Below, piece by piece: positions 7,594 to 15,506 of a stretch of 26,445 bases of DNA (the stretch's first letter is position 1; every line of letters starts with the position of its first letter). This stretch comes from a virus: positions 1 through 26,445 of IMG/VR virus record IMGVR_UViG_3300005613_002292. One strand, given 5' to 3'. The notes beneath the pieces are model-generated. The model searched no databases. It had not been told where the DNA came from and saw only the letters and a program-made list of their open reading frames with translations. A program made the position numbers and the translations under genes.

Positions 7594-8453
7594 TTCATAA
7601 ACTCCTTCCACCGTTCTAACTTTTTATGATAAACCTTAAAATACCTATCTGTATCTTCACCTTTCCAATATTCTTCATTTAATCTAATACCCTTAGCTTC
7701 CTTTTCAAGATTGTTAAACACATTACTGGCTTTCTCATGATAAGCAGCAGCAAAACCAGAAACTACAGCCCAACCACGCTTGTCTATCTCCCTCTTAGAG
7801 TTTATGCCACAAAAAATATCATCAAATCGGTGAACATTATAAACTCTAGGCGCCATATACATAAAAGGCAACATTTTCCTTTTAAAAGCTAAATTCATAC
7901 TAGACATAGGATAATAAACTCCTTTAGGAATAGGCTCTTTATAAAACTTAATGTTAACGTTTCCTTTAACCAACTGAGTAGGAGCATCATAATCAGCTAT
8001 ACCTCCCCAAATTCCATGTGATAATACCACCTCAGCCTCATTTCTAACCCCATAAGGAAAACCCCTTGTATATTCTGTTCCTGTCCTTGTCCAACTAATA
8101 GGCACTCTCATATTAAGAGCGTTAACATGATCTTGAACAGTATCTCCGATCGGTTTTAAATCATCATCTAAAGTAATAATATATTCAACCTCTGGACACT
8201 GCTTGGCAATATAAGCAAAACCCAAGTTCCTAACAGCAGCGGTAAGATTAGTAATTAAATCATTGTATTTACCCATTACCTGCTTGACCGACAATCTTTT
8301 ATCGTCACAAGTCTTTAAAACAGGCTCTTTACCATCATAAACAATAAAAACCCGACAGTTAAAATTCCAGTCTTTTAAAAACTGCCCTATCTTTTTAGGT
8401 CTTATTGTCGGAATAACGACAGCACAAGTTTTATCCTTTATTTTTTCTTGCAT
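7590..8453 (-). CDS. GT75-like protein (UDP-arabinopyranose mutase / RGP family)
   Basis: This 287-aa protein matches the plant reversibly glycosylated polypeptide family along its whole length. Visible landmarks are AVVIPTIRP (11-19), TLDDD (94-98, metal site), RGFPYGVRNE (130-139), IADYDAPTQLVK (152-163), YPMSSMNLAFKR (181-192), RFDD (209-212), and HEKASNVFNNLEKEAKGI (239-256). Family members interconvert UDP-L-arabinopyranose and UDP-L-arabinofuranose and glycosylate themselves reversibly on an arginine in the region matching 130-137. The inferred role is supplying a furanose donor, or using a related sugar, for the neighbouring transferases. It overlaps its neighbours by 16 and 4 bp. Family placement is strong; substrate is not proven. 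Confidence 0.85.
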   Translation of the reverse strand: MQEKIKDKTCAVVIPTIRPKKIGQFLKDWNFNCRVFIVYDGKEPVLKTCDDKRLSVKQVMGKYNDLITNLTAAVRNLGFAYIAKQCPEVEYIITLDDDLKPIGDTVQDHVNALNMRVPISWTRTGTEYTRGFPYGVRNEAEVVLSHGIWGGIADYDAPTQLVKGNVNIKFYKEPIPKGVYYPMSSMNLAFKRKMLPFMYMAPRVYNVHRFDDIFCGINSKREIDKRGWAVVSGFAAAYHEKASNVFNNLEKEAKGIRLNEEYWKGEDTDRYFKVYHKKLERWKEFMK

Positions 8454-9013
8454 ATTTGAAACATACTTTCTGTTCCTTCTTCGTTGATATAGTTTGTTCT
8501 TTCACTAAACAGATATCTTAAAGCATAAACAGCTGGCTTGACATAATGTTTTTCAGCATGATAATAATCATGAAACAAAATGTAGTTACCAACTCTCACT
8601 TCTGGCACCCAAGCGGCAATATCTTTTCTTACTGACAACTCTTGATGATCACCATCAATAATTAGCAAATCAATTGGTTCGTGCCATGTTCTACTACCTT
8701 CAACAGAATCAACATGATGCAAATGCCAATTTTTAATACCTTCCATATTTTTAAGACATTCTTTTTTCGCAGCCTCTCCCCTGATTATACCGTCATCCTT
8801 ATATTCATAATGAGAAATATAAGAATCAAATGAATGTATTTGACTTTTAGGTGAAGACAAACAAAGCATCTTGCTTGATCTTCCCATATAAGAGCCAATT
8901 TCTACAATTGTTCCGTTCACTTTAGAGGCATAATCATACAATACTTCACAATCACACTCAGGCATCCAGCCCCTTATATGCTTTACTTGATTAAATACTT
9001 CTTTAAATGTCAA
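8438..9013 (-). CDS. Class I SAM methyltransferase (Methyltransf_24-like)
   Basis: This is a 191-aa protein with the SAM-binding motif GTIVEIGSYMGRSS (34-47), an acidic strand end HSFDSY, and LLIIDGDHQELSVRKD about residues 115-130 (motif with metal or substrate contact), then GNYILFHDY. This order is that of the Methyltransf_24 family, which often methylates sugars or small hydroxylated groups. The TTG start at 9013 is supported by AAGGAGG four bases upstream and by a TTGA overlap with the previous stop. Its location between two transferases suggests O-methylation of a sugar in the phage glycan. Substrate is inferred only. Confidence 0.8.
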   Translation of the reverse strand: MTFKEVFNQVKHIRGWMPECDCEVLYDYASKVNGTIVEIGSYMGRSSKMLCLSSPKSQIHSFDSYISHYEYKDDGIIRGEAAKKECLKNMEGIKNWHLHHVDSVEGSRTWHEPIDLLIIDGDHQELSVRKDIAAWVPEVRVGNYILFHDYYHAEKHYVKPAVYALRYLFSERTNYINEEGTESMFQICKKK

Positions 9014-9753
9014 AAAACCTCCTTATATTTTAACGGGATTAAGGAACATTTTCCTTTCCGTTTACTAACAAATTTATAAAAAGGAGTGTCTGCACCCTCC
9101 CTTTTTGTTTTTAATCTTTCAAACTCTTCAGCATCTATAAATCTTGTATGCACCATAATTAAATCTGGATCAGCTATTTTTTGTATATAGTCCTTTATGC
9201 CAAGTTCACACTTTGCGGCTTTAGCAATAAAACTTTTAGGATAATGAAAGCCCCAAACAAACTTTTGTGGCACTTTTGAAATTGCTGTTTTATAATGAGC
9301 GCTATGCGGCCACCAATGCTTCCTTTGTTTCATCCACGGTTTATTCCATTCCATAGCTAGTTCGTCTTTATGCTGTATAATTTCTTTACCAGAACAAGTA
9401 ACTTCTTTCCTTTTTACTTTTTTAACATAATCCTCAAAATCTTTATACTTGTCTGGATTTGCAATAATAAACTCGTCTAAATCAGTATAAACTACATAAT
9501 CATACTTTTTTAACAGTCTTTTCTGCTGTTCTTGTATTGCATTCACACATAAATCGTGATAATCACCAGTCCCCACAACACCAAGTTCTTTTAATTTAAT
9601 TTCTTCAAATTTATATCCATAAGTAGGTAAATCTTTTTGTTTATCACTCAAATTAACCACATAAACATCAAAATTAAATTGACAATAATACTTTAACCAA
9701 TGTTTAAACCAAAAGTTATAATTTCTAACATAAACCAAACAAGCTATTTTCAT
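9010..9753 (-). CDS. Glycosyltransferase, paralogue of the 6877-7593 gene
   Basis: This is a 247-aa protein starting MKIACLVYVRNYNFWFKHWL, with YVVYTDLDEF (86-95) as the acidic metal motif. It shares long stretches with its paralogue at 6877-7593 (DEFII-NP-KYK, WWPH, AISK-P, ADPDLIMVH), so one arose from the other by duplication. The N-terminal VKNE motif of the paralogue is VRNY here, a change at a usually conserved place. I chose ATG 9753 because it overlaps the previous stop as ATGA; the earlier in-frame ATG at 9780 would overlap the upstream gene more. It is soluble. The pair flanks a methyltransferase and the GT75-like gene, hinting at a four-gene functional unit. Confidence 0.78.
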   Translation of the reverse strand: MKIACLVYVRNYNFWFKHWLKYYCQFNFDVYVVNLSDKQKDLPTYGYKFEEIKLKELGVVGTGDYHDLCVNAIQEQQKRLLKKYDYVVYTDLDEFIIANPDKYKDFEDYVKKVKRKEVTCSGKEIIQHKDELAMEWNKPWMKQRKHWWPHSAHYKTAISKVPQKFVWGFHYPKSFIAKAAKCELGIKDYIQKIADPDLIMVHTRFIDAEEFERLKTKREGADTPFYKFVSKRKGKCSLIPLKYKEVF

Positions 9754-10349
9754 ATTACTATTAAGCCAAATCCTGACCAATGAAGGTCTGGTAATGATAA
9801 TTTAGGATATTTAATTTCATCCCATGCTTTAATCATCCCATCATTAAGTCTAATATCATCTATTAATATAATTGTTCCTTTTTTAAAGTATTGATCATAT
9901 AATTTTAGTTCAGTATGTAACTGGGTGTAGTTATGATCTGTATCAAAAAACCACAAATCAGTCTTTTCAAGCTGGCAATCTTTAGGCCATGTTGCTAAAT
10001 CAAGATCATTTCCTCTTATTAGCGTTAGATTAGGATAATCTTGCTTAATAAATCTAAATTCTTCTTCAGGTTCAGGAATAGAACAAGCGTAAAGCATTGA
10101 ATTTTCAGGTAAGGTTGATAACATCATTAAAGCTGAAGCGCCACCAGCAGACCCAAGCTCTACGACTTGTTTTGGTTTAATTGCCTTTACAAGTGCGGCT
10201 AAATAACGATAATACCTTGATGTAGAAACATTATTAATATCATTAAGACTACCTTGATTGACATGTTTAAGATAAGGTTGAATCTTTTTCATGTCCAACT
10301 TAACTAGTTTGTCTCTAGCTAATTTGTCTATCTCTTTAGGTGTTACCAT
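9750..10349 (-). CDS. Class I SAM methyltransferase
   Basis: This 199-aa protein has QVVELGSAGGASALMML (60-76) as the SAM-binding loop and LWFFDTDHNYTQLHTEL near 130-146, the pattern seen in Methyltransf_24 and cephalosporin-hydroxylase-like methyltransferases. GTIILIDDI follows, the expected strand after the catalytic region. The N-terminal 55 residues are helical and may bind the substrate. It overlaps the small zinc-finger gene by 7 bp and the next transferase by 4 bp. Sugar O-methylation is the likeliest role given the neighbours, but protein or nucleic acid substrates are not excluded. Confidence 0.78.
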   Translation of the reverse strand: MVTPKEIDKLARDKLVKLDMKKIQPYLKHVNQGSLNDINNVSTSRYYRYLAALVKAIKPKQVVELGSAGGASALMMLSTLPENSMLYACSIPEPEEEFRFIKQDYPNLTLIRGNDLDLATWPKDCQLEKTDLWFFDTDHNYTQLHTELKLYDQYFKKGTIILIDDIRLNDGMIKAWDEIKYPKLSLPDLHWSGFGLIVI

Positions 10350-10522
10350 TTTTTGATTCGTTCAGAACTAGGCATTTTTCCCGTTACTGGATCTCTATGG
10401 CGTTGTTGATATTCGTAATTAGCATTACAAATCTTACTATGACAAACTTTAGGCTTTCTTTTTGGATTCCAATAAGGAATATCTTTACCGCACATAATAC
10501 ATTTGGTATGTAAAACCTTCAT
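10343..10522 (-). CDS. Small zinc-finger protein
   Basis: This is a 59-aa basic protein with CIMC at residues 8-11 and CHSKIC further on, giving four cysteines and a histidine that could hold one zinc ion. The start is ATG 10522, which has a strong AAAGGAGG site five bases ahead; the longer in-frame version would begin inside the previous gene. It lies 2 bases after the preceding stop. The conserved fold looks like small phage zinc fingers that bind nucleic acid, but no partner can be named. It is the only clearly non-enzymatic small gene in the middle of the glycan island. Confidence 0.7.
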   Translation of the reverse strand: MKVLHTKCIMCGKDIPYWNPKRKPKVCHSKICNANYEYQQRHRDPVTGKMPSSERIKKW

Positions 10523-10524
10523 TT

Positions 10525-11304
10525 TTACCTCCTTTGGTAAGAAAAACAAACTAAACCATCTTTACTAAAAAGGTCTCCTATTTTATAATCTTTTAAAAGC
10601 TCCTTGATTGTTTCTTTTGTAAACACTCTTATATGTCCTCTCGGTAGTTTGCCATCCCATTCCCAACCGCCCTCAATATTTCCCATACCATTACCATAGG
10701 GACCATCTGGAGTGGTAACATAAACCCATCCCTTAGGTTTAACCATCTTAGCCATATGGTCTATAAAATCCTTTGGATCAACTACTACATGTTCAAATAC
10801 TTCCATACAGGAAACAAAATCAACCTTTTCCTTTGGCATAAAAGTCGTTATATCTTCTTGAACAAACTTAGCTTTAACACCCAACTCTTCAGCTCTTTGT
10901 CTTGCTACTTTAAGAGCGCCATTGGTCATTTCAACTCCAGTGGCTTTTATTCCACATTTACTAGCATAAATAACTATACTGCCAACATAACAGCCAAGAT
11001 CAATCATAGATTTAGATTTATATTTTTCTAAACCATCAACAATCCACTGATAACGAGCATATCTAATACCTGGATTAAGTGCTATAGCAGCTGGTTCAAT
11101 ATTTTCGCAGTCGTCAGCAGGAACATCAAGTAGCTTCTCTAACCACTTTGGCTCAAAAACATGACGAACTATACCGTAAGTATTTTTTCGTTCTTCGTCT
11201 AAATCTAAATCCTTAAAATGTTCTAGTAGTTTCCACGCCTTAAGTGGTTCATCTTTGATTACTAATTCTTTTCTAATTATTTTAATAGCTGATTTTATGT
11301 CCAT
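10525..11304 (-). CDS. Class I SAM methyltransferase (Methyltransf_11/23-like)
   Basis: This 259-aa protein carries SMIDLGCYVGSIVIYASKCG (SAM loop, about 99-118), GVEMTNGALKVARQRA with an acidic ribose-binding Glu, FVQEDITTF and SCMEVFEHV, followed by PKGWVYVTTPDG. This is the standard motif order of Methyltransf_11/23 enzymes. An N-terminal 90-residue helical region precedes the core. It overlaps the split GT4 gene by 23 bp. Such enzymes within glycan clusters often methylate a terminal sugar and so cap a chain; that role is inferred from context here. Confidence 0.8.
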   Translation of the reverse strand: MDIKSAIKIIRKELVIKDEPLKAWKLLEHFKDLDLDEERKNTYGIVRHVFEPKWLEKLLDVPADDCENIEPAAIALNPGIRYARYQWIVDGLEKYKSKSMIDLGCYVGSIVIYASKCGIKATGVEMTNGALKVARQRAEELGVKAKFVQEDITTFMPKEKVDFVSCMEVFEHVVVDPKDFIDHMAKMVKPKGWVYVTTPDGPYGNGMGNIEGGWEWDGKLPRGHIRVFTKETIKELLKDYKIGDLFSKDGLVCFSYQRR

Positions 11305-12010
11305 ATTTCTTTTGCATTTGAACCGGTAATAATTTAGCCAATGACTTATCTTTTTTTAATAATACATCCATTGCTTCTTTTAAATCGTCTTGTTTAAATT
11401 CATTAGACCACTTCTCCGCCACTTTTCTCCACCCAAAGGTATCCTTGCCCCACTTCATCATTGGTTTTCTAATTTCTTCTTGTCTTTTGTGATCTTTTAA
11501 AAGATTAATCAACTGCTTTTTATATTCTTCCTTTACTTCTGGTTCATAAATGTCGCCTTCAATTTTAATTCCATGTTGAACTGTAGTTTTTAAAGCAGCA
11601 TAGTTAACACAAACGGGAATAGCCCCCCATGCTTGAGCCTTCATGGCGCTTATACAGCTTATTTCTCCAAAGTGTGTAGGATAAGTCCATAAACCACATT
11701 TTTTATACCACTTCTCAATCTCTGGTTGTGAAACACGCCCATGATGAGTAATACCATCTGCTTTCATCATTTTGTCCATTTTCTCCTTCCACGCCATTGA
11801 GGCTGGATTATTAGCGTAAAAACGAACAAATAACTGCCAGCCATAGAAAATATGAAGCTCCGCTTGTGGAACTGCCTTTTTAACATCAGGCCACATTTTC
11901 AACAAATGCTCCAAGCCACGATCGTACGAACTACAGTACAAACACCAATAGGGATTACGCTTTCCCAAGTTTTTTTTGCCAATATTTTTTGTTATAATTT
12001 GTTTTTCCAT
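11282..12010 (-). CDS. GT4 donor-domain half of a split glycosyltransferase
   Basis: This is a 242-aa protein. From about residue 18 it matches the C-terminal Rossmann domain of GT4 enzymes: YCSSYDRGLEHLLKMWPDVK (25-44), ELHIFYGW, HHGRVSQPEIEKWY and THFGEISCISAMKAQAWGA. The second glutamate of the usual E-x7-E motif (E116) is Lys124. The N-terminal acceptor domain is absent and is found instead at the end of the next gene upstream (12204-14042). The two parts would join at the GT-B hinge. The first 16 codons overlap the HNH reading frame in another frame, so they may not be ancestral. ATG 12010 has only a weak AAGAAG site. It may work as a two-chain enzyme or be inactive. Confidence 0.8.
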   Translation of the reverse strand: MEKQIITKNIGKKNLGKRNPYWCLYCSSYDRGLEHLLKMWPDVKKAVPQAELHIFYGWQLFVRFYANNPASMAWKEKMDKMMKADGITHHGRVSQPEIEKWYKKCGLWTYPTHFGEISCISAMKAQAWGAIPVCVNYAALKTTVQHGIKIEGDIYEPEVKEEYKKQLINLLKDHKRQEEIRKPMMKWGKDTFGWRKVAEKWSNEFKQDDLKEAMDVLLKKDKSLAKLLPVQMQKKYGHKISY

Positions 12011-12200
12011 GACACTTCTTACATAGACTAATTAAATTTTTAGGATCAATATTTTTTTTATCATAATCAATATGATGGCAAGATAGCTTGCAACCTAATT
12101 CTTTTTCTGTTTTGCCACAAATTTGACAAGTATAATTGTCTCTTTTCCTTATCTGTCTTTTTAACTGTCCATTGAAATCTTTTGTATATGGCTCGGTTGT
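11955..12200 (-). pseudogene. HNH endonuclease domain without start codon, inserted in a GT4 gene
   Basis: An 81-codon open frame directly follows two stop codons (TGA TAA) that end the upstream glycosyltransferase. It reads TTEPYTKDFNGQLKRQIRKR, then DNYTCQICGKTE, SCHHIDYDKKN and NLISLCKKCHGKTNYN. This is a complete HNH core: two CxxC zinc pairs, the catalytic His in HHIDY, the Asn and the final CH. There is no ATG, GTG or TTG in the frame. It is in the same frame as the upstream gene but separated by the stops. The usual N-terminal DNA-recognition part of homing HNH enzymes is missing. I read it as the decayed remainder of a homing-type endonuclease; stop read-through or a non-standard start cannot be excluded. 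Confidence 0.75.
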
Positions 12201-12203
12201 TTA

Positions 12204-14042
12204 TCATAAATCAACTCCATTACCTGTAATCATTATTTTATCATCAGGTATATCGGGCAAGTTTTCTCTATGCCACTGACTTAAAACCATAATTTTAGTA
12301 ATTTTATCTAATCGTTCTTTGGTATAGTCTAGCTGATTTTGAATGTCGTGGCACCAAATGTAAATCTTTTTAGCATTATAATTTCCGTCAACAAAATTAG
12401 GCTGTCTCCAAGCTATTACAATATTAAAAGTGTCTTTAGCGTTAAACTTAAAATAAGGTTTGTATGTAACTCCGTCATATTCCCCTTCATCTGCTCCTGG
12501 ATCAGCATAGACAGTAACCTTCCAACCTATTTTAGCCAATTCCTTACTCATGTAAATAACTGCTTCCTCACTTCCACCTATAAAGGATTGTCCTGGCTTA
12601 TCTAAAGACTTAGGCGACCATGGGGTATAACTAAATCCACAAACAATAGCAATTTCATTTTCTCCCCATATTCTCGGCGGAATAACCCTTTTGCTAAGCT
12701 CTGACATAAAAGGATTGTTAACAATTAAATTAGGCAATGAAAGCAATAATGGTTTTAGTTTCTCCTTTTGTCCTGATTGTTCTAAATGTTGAGATAAACT
12801 TATTACACTTTTAGTTAACTTCTTTTGAAGAACCAAATTGTTAGTAAACTTTACTCTCTCAGCCATAGATTTATTATTAGGTAAAAGCTCTTTAAGTTTT
12901 TGAGAAGCCGCCCACGCCTCATCAATTTTACCAGTGTGAATAGAAGCATGAAAAATAATCTCTAAAGCTCTTGCCATTAAATCACGGGGATTACTTACTA
13001 ACGTTGAACGGGGACTTTTGATTTTAGAAGCTAATTTAACCCAGTGTAATGCTCTTTCCCATTCCTTTTTAACCAGATAAGACATAGCTAGATTAAGATA
13101 AGCACCAGGAAACCTGTCATCCTCTATTAAAGAATTATGACCGCATTTTATAGCATTGTTTGTTTCTCCAAAAGCACGATAAATCTCTACTAAATATTCC
13201 CAGCATTGTGCCCGTTCTTCTGCCCATCCCGACTGATTCTCGCCACTTACATAAGCCAAAAACAATGTTTTAGCTGATTTTAAAAACTCCTTATTCTTAG
13301 TAGTCAACCAAACGTCAAAATGAGCTTTACCTAAATAATAAATAGGACGAGGGTCTTTGCCTTTTGTTTCATAAAGACTTAACTCCAAGTTTTTAATATT
13401 TCTTAATAATGCCTTTTTTGACCTTTTTGAATTAGATAAATGAAGAACATCACACCAATCATTTTCCCCTTTCTTTGTAGGTTTTTGTTCGATTAAGGTT
13501 TCATGAATACAAGCTATCCACTTATGAACGCCCGTATTTCTAATTATCCTTTCTCTCAAATGTTCAATCAAAATATTTCTAACTTTGTTATTAACAATCT
13601 CCGCCTGATAAATGTAATTCATGAAAACACTATCTAATTTATTTGCTTCTGCCCATTTAATAATTTCCCTTAACCTATTACCTCTGAAAATATCATCAAC
13701 ATCTAACCATATCATCCATTCAAATTCCTTTGGTGTTTGAGCTAAATTATGATTTCTCGCTTTATCAAATAAGAAGATTTTGTCACCAACTTCTATCTCT
13801 GGATTTAAACCAAACTTTTTTAACCACTTAATATGTTTCTTTTTAATAATTTTAAAAAACTTTTTAGGTTCATAATCAACTACAGCACCATATTTTTCAG
13901 CCACTGCTTTTAAGTTGTTATTAGTTGGAGTTGTAATGGTAATAAACATTCCGTCCACTTGCCCATAAATAGAATTTAAAACTCTATTAAGTATTTTTGG
14001 GTCTTCATGCCCCGCCACAATCATGTTTAAAGCGATTTTCAT
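12204..14042 (-). CDS. GT2-TPR-GT4 glycosyltransferase, truncated in its GT4 domain
   Basis: This is a 612-aa protein with three parts. Residues 1-220 are a GT-A domain with WLDVDD (112-117) as metal site. Residues about 230-390 form helical TPR-like repeats. Residues about 463-612 are the N-terminal half of a GT4 GT-B domain, with FIGGSEEAVIYMSKELAK (487-504), VTVYADPG, IYIWCHD and ITGNGVDL at the very end. A normal GT4 continues after NGVDL into the donor domain, but here two stops occur and an HNH domain follows; the missing half is encoded at 11282-12010. The GT2 part looks intact. ATG 14042 overlaps the previous stop as ATGA. It probably built two linkages of one glycan before the split. 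Confidence 0.85.
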   Translation of the reverse strand: MKIALNMIVAGHEDPKILNRVLNSIYGQVDGMFITITTPTNNNLKAVAEKYGAVVDYEPKKFFKIIKKKHIKWLKKFGLNPEIEVGDKIFLFDKARNHNLAQTPKEFEWMIWLDVDDIFRGNRLREIIKWAEANKLDSVFMNYIYQAEIVNNKVRNILIEHLRERIIRNTGVHKWIACIHETLIEQKPTKKGENDWCDVLHLSNSKRSKKALLRNIKNLELSLYETKGKDPRPIYYLGKAHFDVWLTTKNKEFLKSAKTLFLAYVSGENQSGWAEERAQCWEYLVEIYRAFGETNNAIKCGHNSLIEDDRFPGAYLNLAMSYLVKKEWERALHWVKLASKIKSPRSTLVSNPRDLMARALEIIFHASIHTGKIDEAWAASQKLKELLPNNKSMAERVKFTNNLVLQKKLTKSVISLSQHLEQSGQKEKLKPLLLSLPNLIVNNPFMSELSKRVIPPRIWGENEIAIVCGFSYTPWSPKSLDKPGQSFIGGSEEAVIYMSKELAKIGWKVTVYADPGADEGEYDGVTYKPYFKFNAKDTFNIVIAWRQPNFVDGNYNAKKIYIWCHDIQNQLDYTKERLDKITKIMVLSQWHRENLPDIPDDKIMITGNGVDL

Positions 14043-14452
14043 AATGCCTTTGCTATTCTAAATTTAGGAAACTTTTTAAGAAACTTTTCAAAAAACTCTT
14101 TATCCATTTTTAGCTCTTGAGGACTATATAATACCCTAATCATATTATGAACTCTTACTGGTAAATCAAGCATTGCCCTACCATAACTTCCGCCTTTTTT
14201 AGTAACACCTCTAAATCTTTTGCTACCTACTGATGTTACTTTTCTACTAGCTTTTGTTTTTTCCAATGTAATAATAAACGACTTATACTCCTTAGGTCTT
14301 TCTGCTGTCCATACTTTTAGAATTTCCGCAATAACAGTCCATATACCTTTAGTTTTTTTGAAGTGAATTAAGTGGTCAACAGTTTTAACTGCCCCAGCTG
14401 GAGCATATTTATAAGCAGAAATTAAATCGTGATGTTTTTTTAAGTCTTTCAT
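14039..14452 (-). CDS. Unknown basic protein following the capsid gene
   Basis: This 137-aa protein is rich in Lys and Arg, with no motif I recognise. It has helical stretches at both ends and a GSKRFRGVTKKGGSYGRA segment in the middle (about 76-93). It follows the major capsid gene after 94 bp and overlaps the GT2-TPR-GT4 gene by 4 bp, so it joins the capsid genes to the glycan island. Head-completion or minor capsid proteins are common at this position, but so are acceptor proteins for glycosylation; neither can be shown. ATG 14452 has no clear ribosome site. Confidence 0.65.
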   Translation of the reverse strand: MKDLKKHHDLISAYKYAPAGAVKTVDHLIHFKKTKGIWTVIAEILKVWTAERPKEYKSFIITLEKTKASRKVTSVGSKRFRGVTKKGGSYGRAMLDLPVRVHNMIRVLYSPQELKMDKEFFEKFLKKFPKFRIAKAL

Positions 14453-14546
14453 TTTTAAAAGGGTGGTACGGTACTTGTAACCTATTACTAAGCTACATTG
14501 CCGCTCCAGCTGCCACCCGCAGCATCAATTATTTTAAATAATTATA

Positions 14547-15485
14547 TTATCCCCCCGTTGCATAGCCAGAACGTCTTGCTGAAGACCTTTCTGCTAAATA
14601 CTCCAAAGTAACCTCGCCAATAATGTGACCATTTTCACGATCTCCATCTTTAGAAAGTCTTTCCCTCTTTGGAGGTCTCAAATAAGCAAGCTTCCACTTG
14701 TCTTCTTTAATACCAATTATCTGAGGGCCTGGAGTAGTTGATGCACTAGGAACGTCCTTGTGAGCAAAAAGTTTGTGAACACCTCCATCAGACTCGTAAA
14801 CCTCGACTGGTCTAGTAAGTCTTTTATCAGTAGCATCCACGTACTTTGTCGAGCCAGCTGTAAAAGTAGAAATCTTTTGCTTCAATCCGAACGTAGTCAA
14901 AACTGTATCAAACACATCTGAATGACCAACATCATCCCATACATCTTTAACCATGTTATTAAACTCGGTTTCAGATAATGAACTTCCAGAATTCCTATTA
15001 GTATAGTGGCTTGTAATGACGGACTTAAGTCCTGCCATTGTTCTTGCAACACCAGACGAACCAGAGGCTAAGGCTCCCTGAACAATATCATACTCAAGCT
15101 GATTTTTCCACTCTCGGAGTGCTTTACTAGCTTGATAATCCAATGGATCGCCCATGCCTGCATGGTCAACGTCCCTTTCCGTGCCAGAAACCCTATATGT
15201 CTGCTCGATAATTTCACACCAATTATGTCGTCTTACAGGTTGAGTTAAGTCGCTATAAGTAGCGGCTGCACCTTCGACTGAAGTTGACTGACTGGTTTTA
15301 CGAGAAATATAGTCTTCTAGCCATTCGTGGTGAACTTGTTTTGCTGTGCCTCTACCAAGCATAGTTGCTAAAGGATTGTCGTCTGGACTTACATCAGTAA
15401 TAATATCCAATAAATCCTCTCGCATTGCTTGATCGCTGTCCGTAGAGCCAGCAGAATCCACCCATGTTGCTAATCCGTATGCCAT
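14547..15485 (-). CDS. Major capsid protein, SU10 type
   Basis: This is a 312-aa protein whose layout matches the SU10-type major capsid family (DUF5309, HK97 fold). It has DVSPDDNPLATMLGRGTAKQ near 31-50, HHEWLEDYI, an SVEGAAA block, and the VSGTERDVDHAGMGDPLDYQ region followed by ALREWKNQLEYDI. It would form the shell of the icosahedral or prolate head. Start ATG 15485 has AGGGGGTG upstream. It follows the scaffold gene by 21 bp, as usual. Family membership implies a tailed phage, and SU10 itself is a podovirus, but the tail type here is not proven by this gene. Confidence 0.92.
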   Translation of the reverse strand: MAYGLATWVDSAGSTDSDQAMREDLLDIITDVSPDDNPLATMLGRGTAKQVHHEWLEDYISRKTSQSTSVEGAAATYSDLTQPVRRHNWCEIIEQTYRVSGTERDVDHAGMGDPLDYQASKALREWKNQLEYDIVQGALASGSSGVARTMAGLKSVITSHYTNRNSGSSLSETEFNNMVKDVWDDVGHSDVFDTVLTTFGLKQKISTFTAGSTKYVDATDKRLTRPVEVYESDGGVHKLFAHKDVPSASTTPGPQIIGIKEDKWKLAYLRPPKRERLSKDGDRENGHIIGEVTLEYLAERSSARRSGYATGG

Positions 15486-15506
15486 ATTATTTCACCCCCT
15501 CTCAAA

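Noticed and set aside
11955-12206. Group I intron or intein hosting the HNH domain
   Set aside because: The segment is filled by HNH coding sequence, so there is no room for a ribozyme core. Joining the flanks leaves out several linker residues, and two stops and a frame change rule out an intein.
12090-12207. ATG at 12207 as the start of the HNH protein
   Set aside because: Its frame gives MINNRAIYKRF and ends after about 46 codons without any HNH motif; the HNH residues are in another frame.
14453-14546. Coding fragment IDAAGGSWSGNVA between capsid and next gene
   Set aside because: The frame has no start codon and is closed by a stop 17 codons upstream. A 5-bp GCTGC/GCAGC stem there lacks a T-run, so I see no terminator either.
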